From the NCBI RefSeq assembly GCF_900184255.1, contig NZ_LT854640.1, positions 1,211,422 through 1,275,421 on the forward strand: 64,000 bases of DNA, read 5' to 3'. Below are positions 26,292 through 35,550 of this stretch, one piece after another; the stretch's first letter is position 1; every line of letters starts with the position of its first letter. The DNA is from Haloimpatiens massiliensis (GTDB taxonomy: Bacteria; Bacillota; Clostridia; Clostridiales; Clostridiaceae). Under the pieces are notes generated by a model. It ran no database searches and was not told the DNA's origin. It saw nothing but the letters and a program-made list of their open reading frames with translations. Position numbers and translations under genes: made by a program.

Positions 26292-26795
26292 TTAACTACT
26301 AAATACATATTCAAATTTATAGGACTTTTCATCTTCTGAAACCTTTGTGAATCCTAAAGATATAAACAAATTTTTTGAGCGATCATTATATTTATAAATT
26401 TTCACTTTTGTCCTACTTAGTCCTATTTTCTTTCCTCTTTCTAAAAGCTTTTTTATTACTTTTTTCCCAATGCCAAATCCCCAATATTCTTCTCCTATAA
26501 CTATAGGCATGTTTTCCTCAGATAAAGTAACATCTCCAATTGCCTTCCATTCTTCCTTTTCTAATATTTCTATTAAATATAATTCTCCGATACCACTTAA
26601 ATACTTATACATGCAGTTAATTTGTTCTATATCATATACCTTATCTTTAACTCCCTCAGAATAGTACATTACCTTTTCGCTATGATACCATGGAAGAGCT
26701 AATTTATAATCTCCTTCTTGTAAAATTTTCAATCTTAAATTGTTTTTTATTTGTATAATATCTGGCTGAATAGTTTCTTTTAAATTCACATGCAT
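26292..26795 (-). CDS. GNAT-family N-acetyltransferase
   Basis: 167 aa. The acetyl-CoA-binding loop region is EEYWGFGIGKKVIKKLLERG, followed by KIYKYNDRSKNLFISLGFTKV, typical of GNAT enzymes. N-terminal residues LRLKILQEGDYKLALPWYHS resemble amino-group or RimJ-like members. The substrate is unknown. It is convergent with trpP. Confidence 0.88.
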   Translation of the reverse strand: MHVNLKETIQPDIIQIKNNLRLKILQEGDYKLALPWYHSEKVMYYSEGVKDKVYDIEQINCMYKYLSGIGELYLIEILEKEEWKAIGDVTLSEENMPIVIGEEYWGFGIGKKVIKKLLERGKKIGLSRTKVKIYKYNDRSKNLFISLGFTKVSEDEKSYKFEYVFSS

Positions 26796-26873
26796 TCACC
26801 TTTCTTAAATTGTAATAATTTGATGTGATTATATCTACATTCATAACACTCTTAAGCTATTGTAAATCCATTA

Positions 26874-27557
26874 TCAGTCATATAAATTATCATAAAACTT
26901 CCACAATAAATCCTTATTCAAAACATTTTCAACGCTATAATAAATAGTTTCCTCTACATTTCCTTTTGCTATTACTTTATTGGGAAATACCTCTAAAATC
27001 AACCTATTATCATCAATATCTCCCTTATTCTTATTATTTATAAAAGAAATGTAAAAAACCCGTTGTTCCTTTAAATACTTCTCATCTTTTATTTGTGATT
27101 TACTTTTTGCTTTTGTGAAATTTATAGAACAAATATAATTCTTCAAATAATTTATCTTCTCTTTATCATATGTTATTTTTTCACCTAGAGTATTTTTTCT
27201 ATCACTTTCTGGTGCAACTTTTTCCACTTCTATTTTATCTATATCATTAAAATTAAACTCTATATGATTACATAATTTATCAACTCTTCTATATACATTA
27301 AAATCATATATCTTAACCCCAACCATACATATAAAAAGAAATAAAAGCAAATATTCTGATATTTTATGAATTTTACTGGTTTTGTTTTTTTCTTCTGAGC
27401 TTAAAAATATTATAAAAAATATACAAAAGCCTACAAAAATTACATATCTAAAATTTCTTTCAAAAATTCCGTAATTATGAAGATTTTCATGTGAAAAATA
27501 TAAAACAAAAATTAGCATTATTATTTTAACATACTTACTTACTTTTTCATGTAACAT
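26874..27557 (-). CDS. Unknown membrane protein
   Basis: 227 aa, not recognised. Three hydrophobic stretches occupy the N-terminal half (YVKIIMLIFVLYFS, YVIFVGFCIFFIIFL, YLLLFLFICMVGVKIY), followed by a soluble domain from about residue 95 (IEFNFNDIDKIEVEKVAPESD). The ATG at 27557 follows GAGGGG. A sensor- or PH-like outer domain is possible, but no function is assigned. Confidence 0.7.
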   Translation of the reverse strand: MLHEKVSKYVKIIMLIFVLYFSHENLHNYGIFERNFRYVIFVGFCIFFIIFLSSEEKNKTSKIHKISEYLLLFLFICMVGVKIYDFNVYRRVDKLCNHIEFNFNDIDKIEVEKVAPESDRKNTLGEKITYDKEKINYLKNYICSINFTKAKSKSQIKDEKYLKEQRVFYISFINNKNKGDIDDNRLILEVFPNKVIAKGNVEETIYYSVENVLNKDLLWKFYDNLYD

Positions 27558-27662
27558 AGCCCCTCTTCTCCCCTCTATAAATTCTTAACCCAAGTATTGT
27601 ATCATACTTGTACGTACAATAATCCACATAGTATATTCATACTTTTATGGTTTATTGCTCTT

Positions 27663-28457
27663 TTATAATATTGAACATTCCCTAAGCCTTTTTACCGACT
27701 CTTTAAGTGCCTTTACAGTCTTTGTCTCAATTAAAACACTTAAGTTATTTTCTTGTGCAAATTTAATTCTTTCTTTTATAGGGACATGACCATTAAATAA
27801 TACTTGATGATCACTTACTCCATTGTAGTCATGTAAATGCATATGGCTAACTTTATATGGATGGTTTAAATATATATTTTTTATTTTATATCCCGCCATA
27901 GCATCATGTCCCACATCCCAAGTGAAATTCACTCCAGAAACATCACATAGCTCTAAAAAAGCTTCTTCTACAAATTTATGTACTTGCATATTTTCAACAC
28001 ATACCTTTATACCCAAAGGTTCTGCAATAGCAATTATTTTATTTAAAGAATCCTTAAGCTTGTCTATAAACAATTCATTATTTTTTTCATAAACAAACAT
28101 CTTTTTATGTGGTAATGTAAAGTATATCCCTGAATTTAAATGAATATTAATTTTTTTAGCTCCAAATTCCGACGCCCACATGGCAATATATTCAAAAAGT
28201 CTAATGTTCGCTTCTCTTATTTCATCATAAAAACATCCAAAATCAATTTCTTCAGGAAAATGCAAAGTAAACTCCACATTATATTTTTCTTTTAATTTCA
28301 TTAAATCTTCAGGACTATTATTTTTAGGCATGCAATAAGGCAAATTCATGTTTAATTCCACAAAATCTAATCCCAATTCATTACATAATATTGCATTATC
28401 CTCTATATTATCTTCTTCAATTAATGTAGGCATTCCAAATTTACAATTACAAGTCAT
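27663..28457 (-). CDS. Sugar-phosphate isomerase/epimerase-like TIM barrel (AP endonuclease 2 fold)
   Basis: 264 aa. It has the metal-site pattern of the xylose isomerase-like TIM barrel family: VELNMNLPY, TLHFPEEIDF, KINIHLNSG, VCVENMQVH, TWDVGHDA, HMHLHDYNG and VLIETK. The Glu and His ligands are present. It overlaps the upstream unknown gene by 11 bases, so they are likely translated together. Substrate unknown. Confidence 0.85.
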   Translation of the reverse strand: MTCNCKFGMPTLIEEDNIEDNAILCNELGLDFVELNMNLPYCMPKNNSPEDLMKLKEKYNVEFTLHFPEEIDFGCFYDEIREANIRLFEYIAMWASEFGAKKINIHLNSGIYFTLPHKKMFVYEKNNELFIDKLKDSLNKIIAIAEPLGIKVCVENMQVHKFVEEAFLELCDVSGVNFTWDVGHDAMAGYKIKNIYLNHPYKVSHMHLHDYNGVSDHQVLFNGHVPIKERIKFAQENNLSVLIETKTVKALKESVKRLRECSIL

Positions 28458-29307
28458 TTGACTTCATTCCTTTCTTAGTAAGTAATGCGTTAACCTCTAA
28501 TATATATTCTCCTGGAGTCCAATACTGTTTTTCTTTTTTAATGCTGCAAATTTTTTTTAAATGTTCTTCTTTAAAATTTTTATTTTTAATAAACCCTTTC
28601 ATTATTCTTTCTGAAGGAAACACAAAAGCACATGCTAAATCTAAAGGTAGCCTTTTATGTGCAGCAAACATATGTAATCCATCTGGATAAACTTCATACA
28701 TTGATAACAATTTCTCTCTATCAAAGTAAATCCTAACACCAGGCTTGTACCTTAATTCTGCATCACAATTAATTCTTCCATACTGCCTTGATGCCATCAC
28801 TATTTCAGAAGCTACGCTATCACAAGCACATAAATTAATATATTCTAAATAATCCTCCGGTTCCTTTAATTGAAATCTAACTGTCTTAACTTTTTTCTTT
28901 CTTTTTATAAGTTCACTATAACTTAACAGTTTACCATCCTTTAATATTTCATAAAAACTTTCAATTGTTGTAGAATGGCATACATATTTTACATCATCTA
29001 ATTTTATAATATATTTTTCCTTACCTTCACTTATACTAAATATGTTAGAATAGATTTTTTCTATTAATTCACTATGTCTACTCCATATAATCACTTTTCT
29101 TCTATGAACATTTTCATAATTTATAAAATTCTTTATCCTAAAATAATCTTCAGGAATTCCAACACACCATATTCCATAGGAACTTCTACCACTAAAAGTA
29201 TCTTTATCCGTTATACACAATAAAGTTTCATACCCTAAATTTAATGCTTCTTTTTCAGCTTGCTCTTTATTTAAAGGGCATCTTCCATTGCTAAATATAG
29301 CTACCAT
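28447..29307 (-). CDS. Unknown protein overlapping a TIM-barrel gene; possible ADP-ribosyltransferase-like fold
   Basis: 286 aa from the ATG at 29307 (AAGGATG eight bases upstream; the ATG at 29316 is too close to it). It has a start segment AIFSNGRCPLNKEQAEKEAL, a middle 'CHSTTIESFYEILKDGKLLS' similar in form to the His-containing first motif of ART-like proteins such as DarT, then GRINCDAELRYKPGVRIYFD and LDLACAFVFPSERIMKGF. The ART idea is inference from one motif. The end overlaps the following TIM-barrel gene. Confidence 0.7.
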   Translation of the reverse strand: MVAIFSNGRCPLNKEQAEKEALNLGYETLLCITDKDTFSGRSSYGIWCVGIPEDYFRIKNFINYENVHRRKVIIWSRHSELIEKIYSNIFSISEGKEKYIIKLDDVKYVCHSTTIESFYEILKDGKLLSYSELIKRKKKVKTVRFQLKEPEDYLEYINLCACDSVASEIVMASRQYGRINCDAELRYKPGVRIYFDREKLLSMYEVYPDGLHMFAAHKRLPLDLACAFVFPSERIMKGFIKNKNFKEEHLKKICSIKKEKQYWTPGEYILEVNALLTKKGMKSNDL

Positions 29308-29318
29308 GTCTATCATCC

Positions 29319-29598
29319 TTACAATGCCTCCCCCTCCATAATAAGCACCTCAATTTTTCCTTCCTTACCAAAGAAAATTGTACTTATTACTACTTGTATT
29401 TTACCACATATAACCATAATATTAAACATGTAGAGTAGATTAGAGGAAAGTTTCTTTAATCCCATTTCATTAAGAATATTCATTACCTCTTTCAAACCCA
29501 GTATTTCTACTACGCTTGGTGGTTGGCTACAAGGCTTCTTGGCAATTACCTCGACTGGACTTTCACCAGTAAGCATAGCCCAGCTTTGCTAGACGCAC
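29319..29598 (-). mobile_element. Probable group II intron 5' fragment
   Basis: Read on the minus strand from 29598, the sequence starts GTGCGTCTAGC, the 5' consensus of group II introns (GUGYG). It continues with 'TTACTGGTGAAAGTCCAG', 'TCGAGGTAATTGCC' and 'AAGAAGCCTTGTAGCC', which look like domain I sequences. No reverse transcriptase and no domain V/VI were found, and sequence similarity fades before the next gene. An 85-codon open frame here (29319-29576) is not a credible gene. Confidence 0.55.
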
Positions 29599-29600
29599 AA

Positions 29601-29630
29601 AAATAAAAAAAGCAGAGAATACTCTCTGCT
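29601..29630 (-). terminator. Terminator of the structured RNA gene
   Basis: 'agcagaga' (29611-29618) pairs with 'tctctgct' (29623-29630), and TTTTTTATTTTT follows on the minus strand. It ends the transcript described at 29631-29850. Confidence 0.85.
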
Positions 29631-29850
29631 TATAATCATTTATTTTTTATAAATTAAATCCGAAATACCGCCACTCTAATTTTGACACCTATCCTCTCGA
29701 TAGGTGGGTACCCTCATAAATACTTCCACGAACTGGCCCTAAAAGGTCTTATAGCTCATTTTCACATTTAAATATTGAATTCCCTTTTGCAAACTGTAGG
29801 TTCAAAATAAGAGCTCACAAATATCTCAGAAATATAATTCTTATACATTT
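29631..29850 (-). ncRNA. Structured noncoding RNA, raiA- or 6S-like candidate
   Basis: This ~220-base region has no gene and ends in a strong terminator. On the minus strand it has GC-richer islands rare in this genome: CTGAGATATTTGTGAGCTC near 29827, then TTTGAACCTACAG, AAATGTGAAAATGAGC, TAGGGCCAGTTCGTGG, 'GGGTACCCACCTATC' with a GAGAG loop and GATAGGTG (perfect stem), and GAGTGGCGGTATTTCGG. AGCTC..ATTTT pairs with AAAATGAGCT, and AAAAGG with CCTTTT, suggesting nested stems and a pseudoknot. The name is a guess; a covariance search would settle it. Confidence 0.6.
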
Positions 29851-29915
29851 TCTCTTCGACATCATTATACAAAATTTAATACAAAAATGCAATAGCTTTA
29901 ACAAATTTTTTAAAG

Positions 29916-31607
29916 CTACATTTCATAAAACTCACTTTTATTACTTACAATGACTTCAATAAATCGCTCTGCTAAAATTGGATCAAATTGAGTTCCACTG
30001 CATTTCTTCAATTCCTCTATGGCCTCATCGTAACTTTTTTTTGTATTATATGGTCTATTAGATGTCATAGCATCAAAGCTATCAACTACTGTTAGTACTC
30101 TAGCCAAATACGGTATATCTTCACCACTTAACCCCTTTGGATAACCAGTACCATCATATCTTTCATGGTGATGTAAAATCAAAGGAATAGTATCTTTTAA
30201 AGATTCTACTGGTTTTATAATGTCTACACCCTTTTGTGGATGCTGTTTTAACATTTCCCATTCTGCCTTTGTAAGAGGCATTCTTTTATTTATTACTTCT
30301 TCTGGTATATTTATTTTTCCTATGTCATGCATATATGCACCATATATTAATATTTTCTTTTCCTTTTCTGATAAATTCAAACTTTCTGCCATGAGTTTAC
30401 AATAAACAACCACTCTCTCTACATGTCCATATGTATATCTATCCTTAGCATTAATTATACTAATTAATGTTTTTATAGATGTTATTAAATCAATATGTTC
30501 TTCTTCTATATCCCTTTTTAATTCTTCTAAAACTGAGTAATAGCTTTCAACTCTATTCTTATGAAAAAACTTCGCCCTATATAAAGCATCATCCACACTT
30601 TTTAAAAGTTCTAAATCATTTTTTGCTTTATCTGGGAAACTAGATACCCCTATGGAAACTGTTAAATTTCCATTAGGCTGATTCTCTTCTCCTTGAAACT
30701 TATAATTTTCCACAGCTAACCTTATTTTTTCTGCTACTTGCATTGCTACTTCTTCAACAGTTTTAGGCATTATCACCGCAAACTCTTCTCCACCATATCT
30801 TGCAACCACATCTTTTTCCCTTACATTATCCCTTAGAATACTTCCTATTTTTTCTAATACTTTATCACCATTTTGATGTCCATATAAATCATTATAATAC
30901 TTAAAATAATCTATATCCAAAAATATTATCGATAAATTTTCTTCGAGCTCTTTAGCTTCATTTATTTTTTCCTTTAATACCTCTTGAAAATATCTATGAT
31001 TGTACACTCCTGTCAATCCATCAAGATTAACCATTTCAGATAACTTTGCACTATGCTCTTCTTCTATTTTCACATAGTATCCCAAAGAAATACTTGTTAA
31101 AATAAACACTCCCGATAATATTAAGTCATTTTCAAAAAATGTGTTCACTTCTACATTTTTAACACTTATTAAATCTAAGGCTAAAATAAAAATTGATGAC
31201 ACTACTGATATAAAAAGTCCTGAATTCATTCCTAATTGGATATTAGAGGTTATAATTATAAGCATAAATATAAATTTATATGGACTTAAATAACCTCCTG
31301 ATTGAATAATCAAGTATGCAAAAAAAATTAAAAAAAATACATTCTCCACATGTTGAATAATATTTTTTTGATATTTATATTTCCCTGATGTGAAAACAAT
31401 CCACAATGTATATATTAATAATAATACAAAAATTGATACAGCTATTAAAAATATTTCACGCCAATTATATGTTATATATAGATATTTACTTTTTCCCTTT
31501 AAACATTTTTGTAAAATTATTATTCCAGAAAGAAGCAATAGTATTAATTTTACTATTGCAACTAATTCATTTAACTTTTTAGTTTTATTCTCTTTAACTT
31601 TATTCAT
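29916..31607 (-). CDS. Membrane GGDEF and HD-GYP protein (c-di-GMP synthesis and breakdown)
   Basis: 563 aa from the ATG at 31607 (GAAAGAG upstream). Residues 1-180: several membrane segments. Coil region, then GGDEF domain (DIDYFKYYNDLYGHQNGD, ARYGGEEFAVIMP), then HD-GYP domain (AYMHDIGKI, HHHERYDGTGYPKGL). Both active-site sets appear intact, so it may make and degrade cyclic di-GMP. It lies 71 bp beyond agrD in the same direction, with a hairpin (31645-31678) between them. Confidence 0.93.
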   Translation of the reverse strand: MNKVKENKTKKLNELVAIVKLILLLLSGIIILQKCLKGKSKYLYITYNWREIFLIAVSIFVLLLIYTLWIVFTSGKYKYQKNIIQHVENVFFLIFFAYLIIQSGGYLSPYKFIFMLIIITSNIQLGMNSGLFISVVSSIFILALDLISVKNVEVNTFFENDLILSGVFILTSISLGYYVKIEEEHSAKLSEMVNLDGLTGVYNHRYFQEVLKEKINEAKELEENLSIIFLDIDYFKYYNDLYGHQNGDKVLEKIGSILRDNVREKDVVARYGGEEFAVIMPKTVEEVAMQVAEKIRLAVENYKFQGEENQPNGNLTVSIGVSSFPDKAKNDLELLKSVDDALYRAKFFHKNRVESYYSVLEELKRDIEEEHIDLITSIKTLISIINAKDRYTYGHVERVVVYCKLMAESLNLSEKEKKILIYGAYMHDIGKINIPEEVINKRMPLTKAEWEMLKQHPQKGVDIIKPVESLKDTIPLILHHHERYDGTGYPKGLSGEDIPYLARVLTVVDSFDAMTSNRPYNTKKSYDEAIEELKKCSGTQFDPILAERFIEVIVSNKSEFYEM

Positions 31608-31644
31608 AAAAGTCACTCTTTCAGATTTAATTTATAAATTTAAT

Positions 31645-31678
31645 AAATTTAAAGGTGGTATTAACCACCTTTAAATTT
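31645..31678. terminator. Perfect hairpin directly after the agrD stop codon
   Basis: A 15-bp stem, 'aaatttaaaggtggt' (31645-31659) / 'accacctttaaattt' (31664-31678), with a 4-base loop. It touches the agrD stop codon (31679-31681). U-rich bases are limited, so it may terminate or only stabilise the agr message. Confidence 0.65.
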
Positions 31679-31816
31679 CTACTCTTCTCTTAAGCATTTA
31701 GGTTCTTCTGGTTGGTATAAGAAGAAGTAACATGCATAAGCAGATGTAGTTAATGCTATAGATGTAAATAAAACTGCTCCTAAACCCAATATACCCTTAA
31801 TTATTCTTTTTTTCAT
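31679..31816 (-). CDS. agrD: AgrD, cyclic autoinducer peptide precursor
   Basis: 45 aa. An amphipathic N-terminal leader (MKKRIIKGILGLGAVLFTSI) precedes a core ending AYACYFFLYQPEEPKCLREE. The Cys of ACYFFLY is the likely thiolactone residue, and the following charged tail with PxxPKCL matches AgrD C-terminal recognition sequences. It starts at ATG 31816 behind GGAGG, and overlaps the end of agrB by 20 bases in another frame. AgrB should trim both ends and form the ring. The exact ring size cannot be set from sequence; a five-residue ring CYFFL is the simplest proposal. Confidence 0.9.
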   Translation of the reverse strand: MKKRIIKGILGLGAVLFTSIALTTSAYACYFFLYQPEEPKCLREE

Positions 31817-32477
31817 TTAACACACCTCCAAATAAAAATTTTATTTTATTAAAAATTATATCTGTAAAATTAATAAATGCTTGTCCAAATTGTGTAAGAC
31901 TTCCAACTTGCCATAACACTCCTGCACTTACACACATGCTAAATTCTAATAAAACTTGATTATTATTTATATAATAAAAAAATATTAAACAAGTGCTAAT
32001 TAAAAATAAAACACACCATATTTTAATAGATTTTTTTCTTAAAATATTTCTCTTTTCTTTACTTTTTATAGGCTTGGCCTTGCTGTCTACTGGTGCTAAC
32101 TTACTTATTAAGTAATAAGCTATTAAAAAAATTAGTATCTCAAATATTATAAGTAAATTTAAACTTATGCCATTTGAAAATCTATTAATAAGCCATGCAA
32201 TAACACCTGATACAAACGCTCCTGTTATGGCACATCGGCTAGGAGTACTAGAATGAACTCCTCCAGAGGTCCTTCTCAAAAAACTTCCACTAAATGAAAA
32301 TATAAGTGCTTCTTTTAACACATTTAAAACCAAACCTACTATTATTATGCACAAAATTGAATATGCTGTTTGAATACAAGCAAATATACCATATGCTATT
32401 ACTTCTTCCTTGTCCTTATCGAAACTCAAATTAGAAGATATATATTCTGACAAATTATTACATATTTTTTCAATCAC
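31797..32477 (-). CDS. agrB: AgrB, autoinducer peptide-processing membrane peptidase
   Basis: 226 aa integral membrane cysteine peptidase. The catalytic His and Cys lie in RRTSGGVHSSTPSRCAITG (about 70-90), as in AgrB. Other membrane segments are present. It starts at GTG 32477, which overlaps the stop of the upstream gene (GTGA), and ends inside agrD. It processes AgrD. No agrC or agrA is visible within this window. Confidence 0.95.
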   Translation of the reverse strand: MIEKICNNLSEYISSNLSFDKDKEEVIAYGIFACIQTAYSILCIIIVGLVLNVLKEALIFSFSGSFLRRTSGGVHSSTPSRCAITGAFVSGVIAWLINRFSNGISLNLLIIFEILIFLIAYYLISKLAPVDSKAKPIKSKEKRNILRKKSIKIWCVLFLISTCLIFFYYINNNQVLLEFSMCVSAGVLWQVGSLTQFGQAFINFTDIIFNKIKFLFGGVLNEKKNN

Positions 32478-32938
32478 TCCTGTAAATTTCCCTCCTTATT
32501 AAACATCTTTTTTAAAATAAGAACTGCAATTAAAAATATTAATAATGATGGAAGGGACAACATAACACATTTAATTGTGCATTTAGACACTTGTGAAAAT
32601 GGTGTATTAAAAAACTTCTGTACAATCCACAAATTTATACCTTCACATAAAAACATTATTATTGCACCAATTAATGAACCTGACATAGCCCTTATGGCAT
32701 TAATTTTATTTATGTAAACTGCCACAATAATATTAAATATAGTTAATATTATTGTATGTACTCCAAAATGTATTGGAAGAATTCTAATACAATATATCAT
32801 TATACTCATAATACATGTAGATAAAATAATCTTTTTCCTATCTATTCTTTTATTATCCAAAACATAAAATAGTACGAATAGTAAGTAAATCTCAGGTATT
32901 CCCCTAAACATCATCACAAGTAGCGAAACCTTTAGCAT
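32474..32938 (-). CDS. Membrane protein of the agr locus
   Basis: 154 aa, about five hydrophobic segments (IYLLFVLFYVL, IILSTCIMSIMIYCI, TIILTIFNIIVAVYI, LIGAIIMFLCEGI, PSLLIFLIAVLILKKMF). It overlaps agrB by four bases, so it should work with or be coexpressed with agrBD. It resembles the membrane portion of AgrC-like sensors but lacks a kinase. It starts at ATG 32938 behind AAAGGATG. Confidence 0.8.
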   Translation of the reverse strand: MLKVSLLVMMFRGIPEIYLLFVLFYVLDNKRIDRKKIILSTCIMSIMIYCIRILPIHFGVHTIILTIFNIIVAVYINKINAIRAMSGSLIGAIIMFLCEGINLWIVQKFFNTPFSQVSKCTIKCVMLSLPSLLIFLIAVLILKKMFNKEGNLQE

Positions 32939-33140
32939 AAAATCATCCTTTGTATAAATATTTATTTTTTATATTTCCTAAATACAACCTAATTATACCA
33001 CTTTTATCACTAATATGAAATACAATATATGATAAAATCCAATTATATTTATTATATATTACCATAAATGATATAAAATAGCATAATAACTATATAATTG
33101 TATAACTCAAACATTAATATAAAGTTTTATTATGAATTTT

Positions 33141-33168
33141 AAAACCAGGAATATAATCTCCTGGTTTT
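33141..33168 (-). terminator. Terminator after clpE-like gene
   Basis: A 10-bp stem, 'aaaaccagga' / 'tcctggtttt' (33141-33150, 33159-33168), with a short loop, sits just after the gene's stop. The U-run is short. Confidence 0.7.
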
Positions 33169-33171
33169 AAA

Positions 33172-35502
33172 TTATTTTATCTTAACTTCTCCCTGTTCTA
33201 ATATAACTTTTATGGTATCTCCTTTTTTAAACCGATTTTGCAAATACTCCTCTACTATTTCATCTTCAATATACTTTTGTATTGCTCTTCTTAAAGGCCT
33301 TGCTCCATATTTAGGATCATAACCCTTTTGCAATATAAATTCTTTAACATCCTTTGATACATGAACATTTACCCCTTTTTCTTCCATTTCTCCAATTACT
33401 TCTTTCAACATCAAATCTAAAATTTCATACAATTCATCCTTGGTTAAACTAGAGAATATTATTATTTCATCCACCCTATTTAAAAACTCTGGTTTAAAAG
33501 TTTCTTTTAAAGCATCCCTTACCTTATTTTCTACCACTTGATAACTTTCGTTTGCAAAACCTATACCTGATGACTTAAAATTAGTCCCTGCATTAGAAGT
33601 CATTATTATTACTGTATTTTCAAAATTTATCGTTCGTCCTTGGCTATCTGTAAGTCTTCCATCCTCTAGAATTTGAAGTAGCATATTAAAAACATCTGGA
33701 TGTGCTTTTTCAATTTCATCTAGTAGTATCACTGAGTATGGTTTTCTTCTAACTTTTTCCGTTAACTGTCCTCCTTCATCATAACCTACATATCCTGGAG
33801 GAGCACCTATTAATTTAGATGCTGTATGCTTCTCCATATATTCTGACATATCTATTCTTATAAGCGAATCCTCACTGCCAAACAATTCATCCGCAAGAGT
33901 CTTTACAAGTTGAGTCTTTCCTACCCCTGTAGGTCCTACAAATATAAATGAAGAAGGTTTCTTCTTTTTACTAAAGCCTAATCTATTTCTTCTTATGGCT
34001 TTAGCTAAAGCAGCCACAGCTTTTTCCTGACCAACTATTCTTTTATGAAGGGTCATCTCTAAATTTAATAATTTATCTCCTTCTTCCTCAGTTACCTTCA
34101 TAACAGGTATCTTAGTCCAAGATTCTATTATAAACGCCACATCTTCTAATGTTAATTCTATATGACTACATTCCTTTTCCATACAATTTATTTTTTCCTT
34201 TACTTTACATAACTTAACTTTATAATCTGCTGCCTTTTCATAATCATTTTTATCCGCAGCTTCTTCCATAATTTTTTCTAACTCATATTCTTCATCTTTT
34301 AATGCTTTAATCTCTACTAATCCTTTATTCTTTAGGTTGGCTCTAGAACTAGCTTCATCAATAACATCAATAGCCTTATCTGGCAAAAATCTATCATTAA
34401 TATAGCGCTGCGCTAAATTTGTAGCTGCTTCTATAACTTCACCAGATATTTTAACCTTATGGTAATCCTCATAATAATGTTTTATACCTTTTATTATTTC
34501 TATAGTATCTTTAACTGAAGGCTCCTCCACTAATACTGGTTGAAATCTTCTCTCCAAAGCAGAATCCTTTTCTATGTTTTTTCTGTACTCCTCTAACGTT
34601 GTAGCTCCAAGTACTTGAATTTCACCTCTAGCCAATGCTGGCTTTAAAATATTAGCAGCATTTATAGCTCCACCTTGAGCTTCACCTGCGCCTATTATAT
34701 TGTGTATTTCATCTATTACTAAAATAATATTTCCATTTTCTTTAGCTTCCTCTATAATAGATTTCATTCTAGCTTCAAATTGACCTCTAAATTGAGTTCC
34801 TGCAACCACCGAAGTCAAATCCAATAAATATACTTCTGCATTAAAAAGTTTCTCTGGTATTTCTTTTTCCACAATTCTAACTGCTAATCCCTCCGCTATA
34901 GCAGTTTTTCCAACCCCAGGCTCTCCTATAAGTACCGGGTTATTCTTAGTTCTTCTATTTAATATCTGAACCACTCTATCTATTTCCCTATTTCTTCCTA
35001 TAACCTTATCTACGCCGCCTTCTTTGGCTTTTCTAGTTAAATTTATTCCATAGTTTTCTAAATTCTTTCTCTTTTTCCTAACCCTTTTATTTTTAATTTT
35101 AGTTTCTCCTGCTGCGGGAGCTCCTTCCATTTTACCTTCTTCATTATCCAAAGGCTTTTTAACAGCACTAGCATTAGAAAATATACTATTAAAAAAACTT
35201 GAAAGTGATTTTTCATCTCCTTCATCTCCTCCATCTCCTAATGCGCCTGATTCTTGCAATTCTTTTACTCCTTCCATTGCCTCTTCTATATTCACGTTTT
35301 CTAACATATTATTCATTTGCTGCGAGATATTTTCAAATTCTTCTGGACTCATACCTGTTTCATTCAGTATTTGATCCATCATTGGATACCCCATTTTTTT
35401 TGCACACTGTAGACACAAACCTATAATTTCCTGTTTTCCATTTTCTAGTTTTGCAGTATATATAGTTGCTATATTTTTATGACAAATAGAACACATTTGC
35501 AT
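33172..35502 (-). CDS. clpE: ClpE-like AAA+ ATPase with an N-terminal zinc finger
   Basis: 776 aa, two AAA+ domains. Residues 1-35 hold a Cys4 finger (CSICHKN...CLQCAKKMG) as in ClpE; the usual ClpC double N-domain is absent. D1 Walker A GEPGVGKTAIAEGLA, UVR-like linker KNDYEKAADYKVKLCKVKEKI, and D2 Walker A GPTGVGKTQLVKTLA. The loop SGIGFANES carries an IGF-type tripeptide expected to dock on ClpP. The ATG at 35502 follows GGAGATG. A shorter annotation as ClpC family is also reasonable. Confidence 0.88.
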   Translation of the reverse strand: MQMCSICHKNIATIYTAKLENGKQEIIGLCLQCAKKMGYPMMDQILNETGMSPEEFENISQQMNNMLENVNIEEAMEGVKELQESGALGDGGDEGDEKSLSSFFNSIFSNASAVKKPLDNEEGKMEGAPAAGETKIKNKRVRKKRKNLENYGINLTRKAKEGGVDKVIGRNREIDRVVQILNRRTKNNPVLIGEPGVGKTAIAEGLAVRIVEKEIPEKLFNAEVYLLDLTSVVAGTQFRGQFEARMKSIIEEAKENGNIILVIDEIHNIIGAGEAQGGAINAANILKPALARGEIQVLGATTLEEYRKNIEKDSALERRFQPVLVEEPSVKDTIEIIKGIKHYYEDYHKVKISGEVIEAATNLAQRYINDRFLPDKAIDVIDEASSRANLKNKGLVEIKALKDEEYELEKIMEEAADKNDYEKAADYKVKLCKVKEKINCMEKECSHIELTLEDVAFIIESWTKIPVMKVTEEEGDKLLNLEMTLHKRIVGQEKAVAALAKAIRRNRLGFSKKKKPSSFIFVGPTGVGKTQLVKTLADELFGSEDSLIRIDMSEYMEKHTASKLIGAPPGYVGYDEGGQLTEKVRRKPYSVILLDEIEKAHPDVFNMLLQILEDGRLTDSQGRTINFENTVIIMTSNAGTNFKSSGIGFANESYQVVENKVRDALKETFKPEFLNRVDEIIIFSSLTKDELYEILDLMLKEVIGEMEEKGVNVHVSKDVKEFILQKGYDPKYGARPLRRAIQKYIEDEIVEEYLQNRFKKGDTIKVILEQGEVKIK

Positions 35503-35550
35503 ATAATCATCTCCAATTATCAGTATATTAGAATTGTATATATCAATATA

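Noticed and set aside
29319..29576. 85-codon open frame on the minus strand
   Set aside because: It lies across the probable intron fragment, has no ribosome site, and its composition does not resemble neighbouring proteins.
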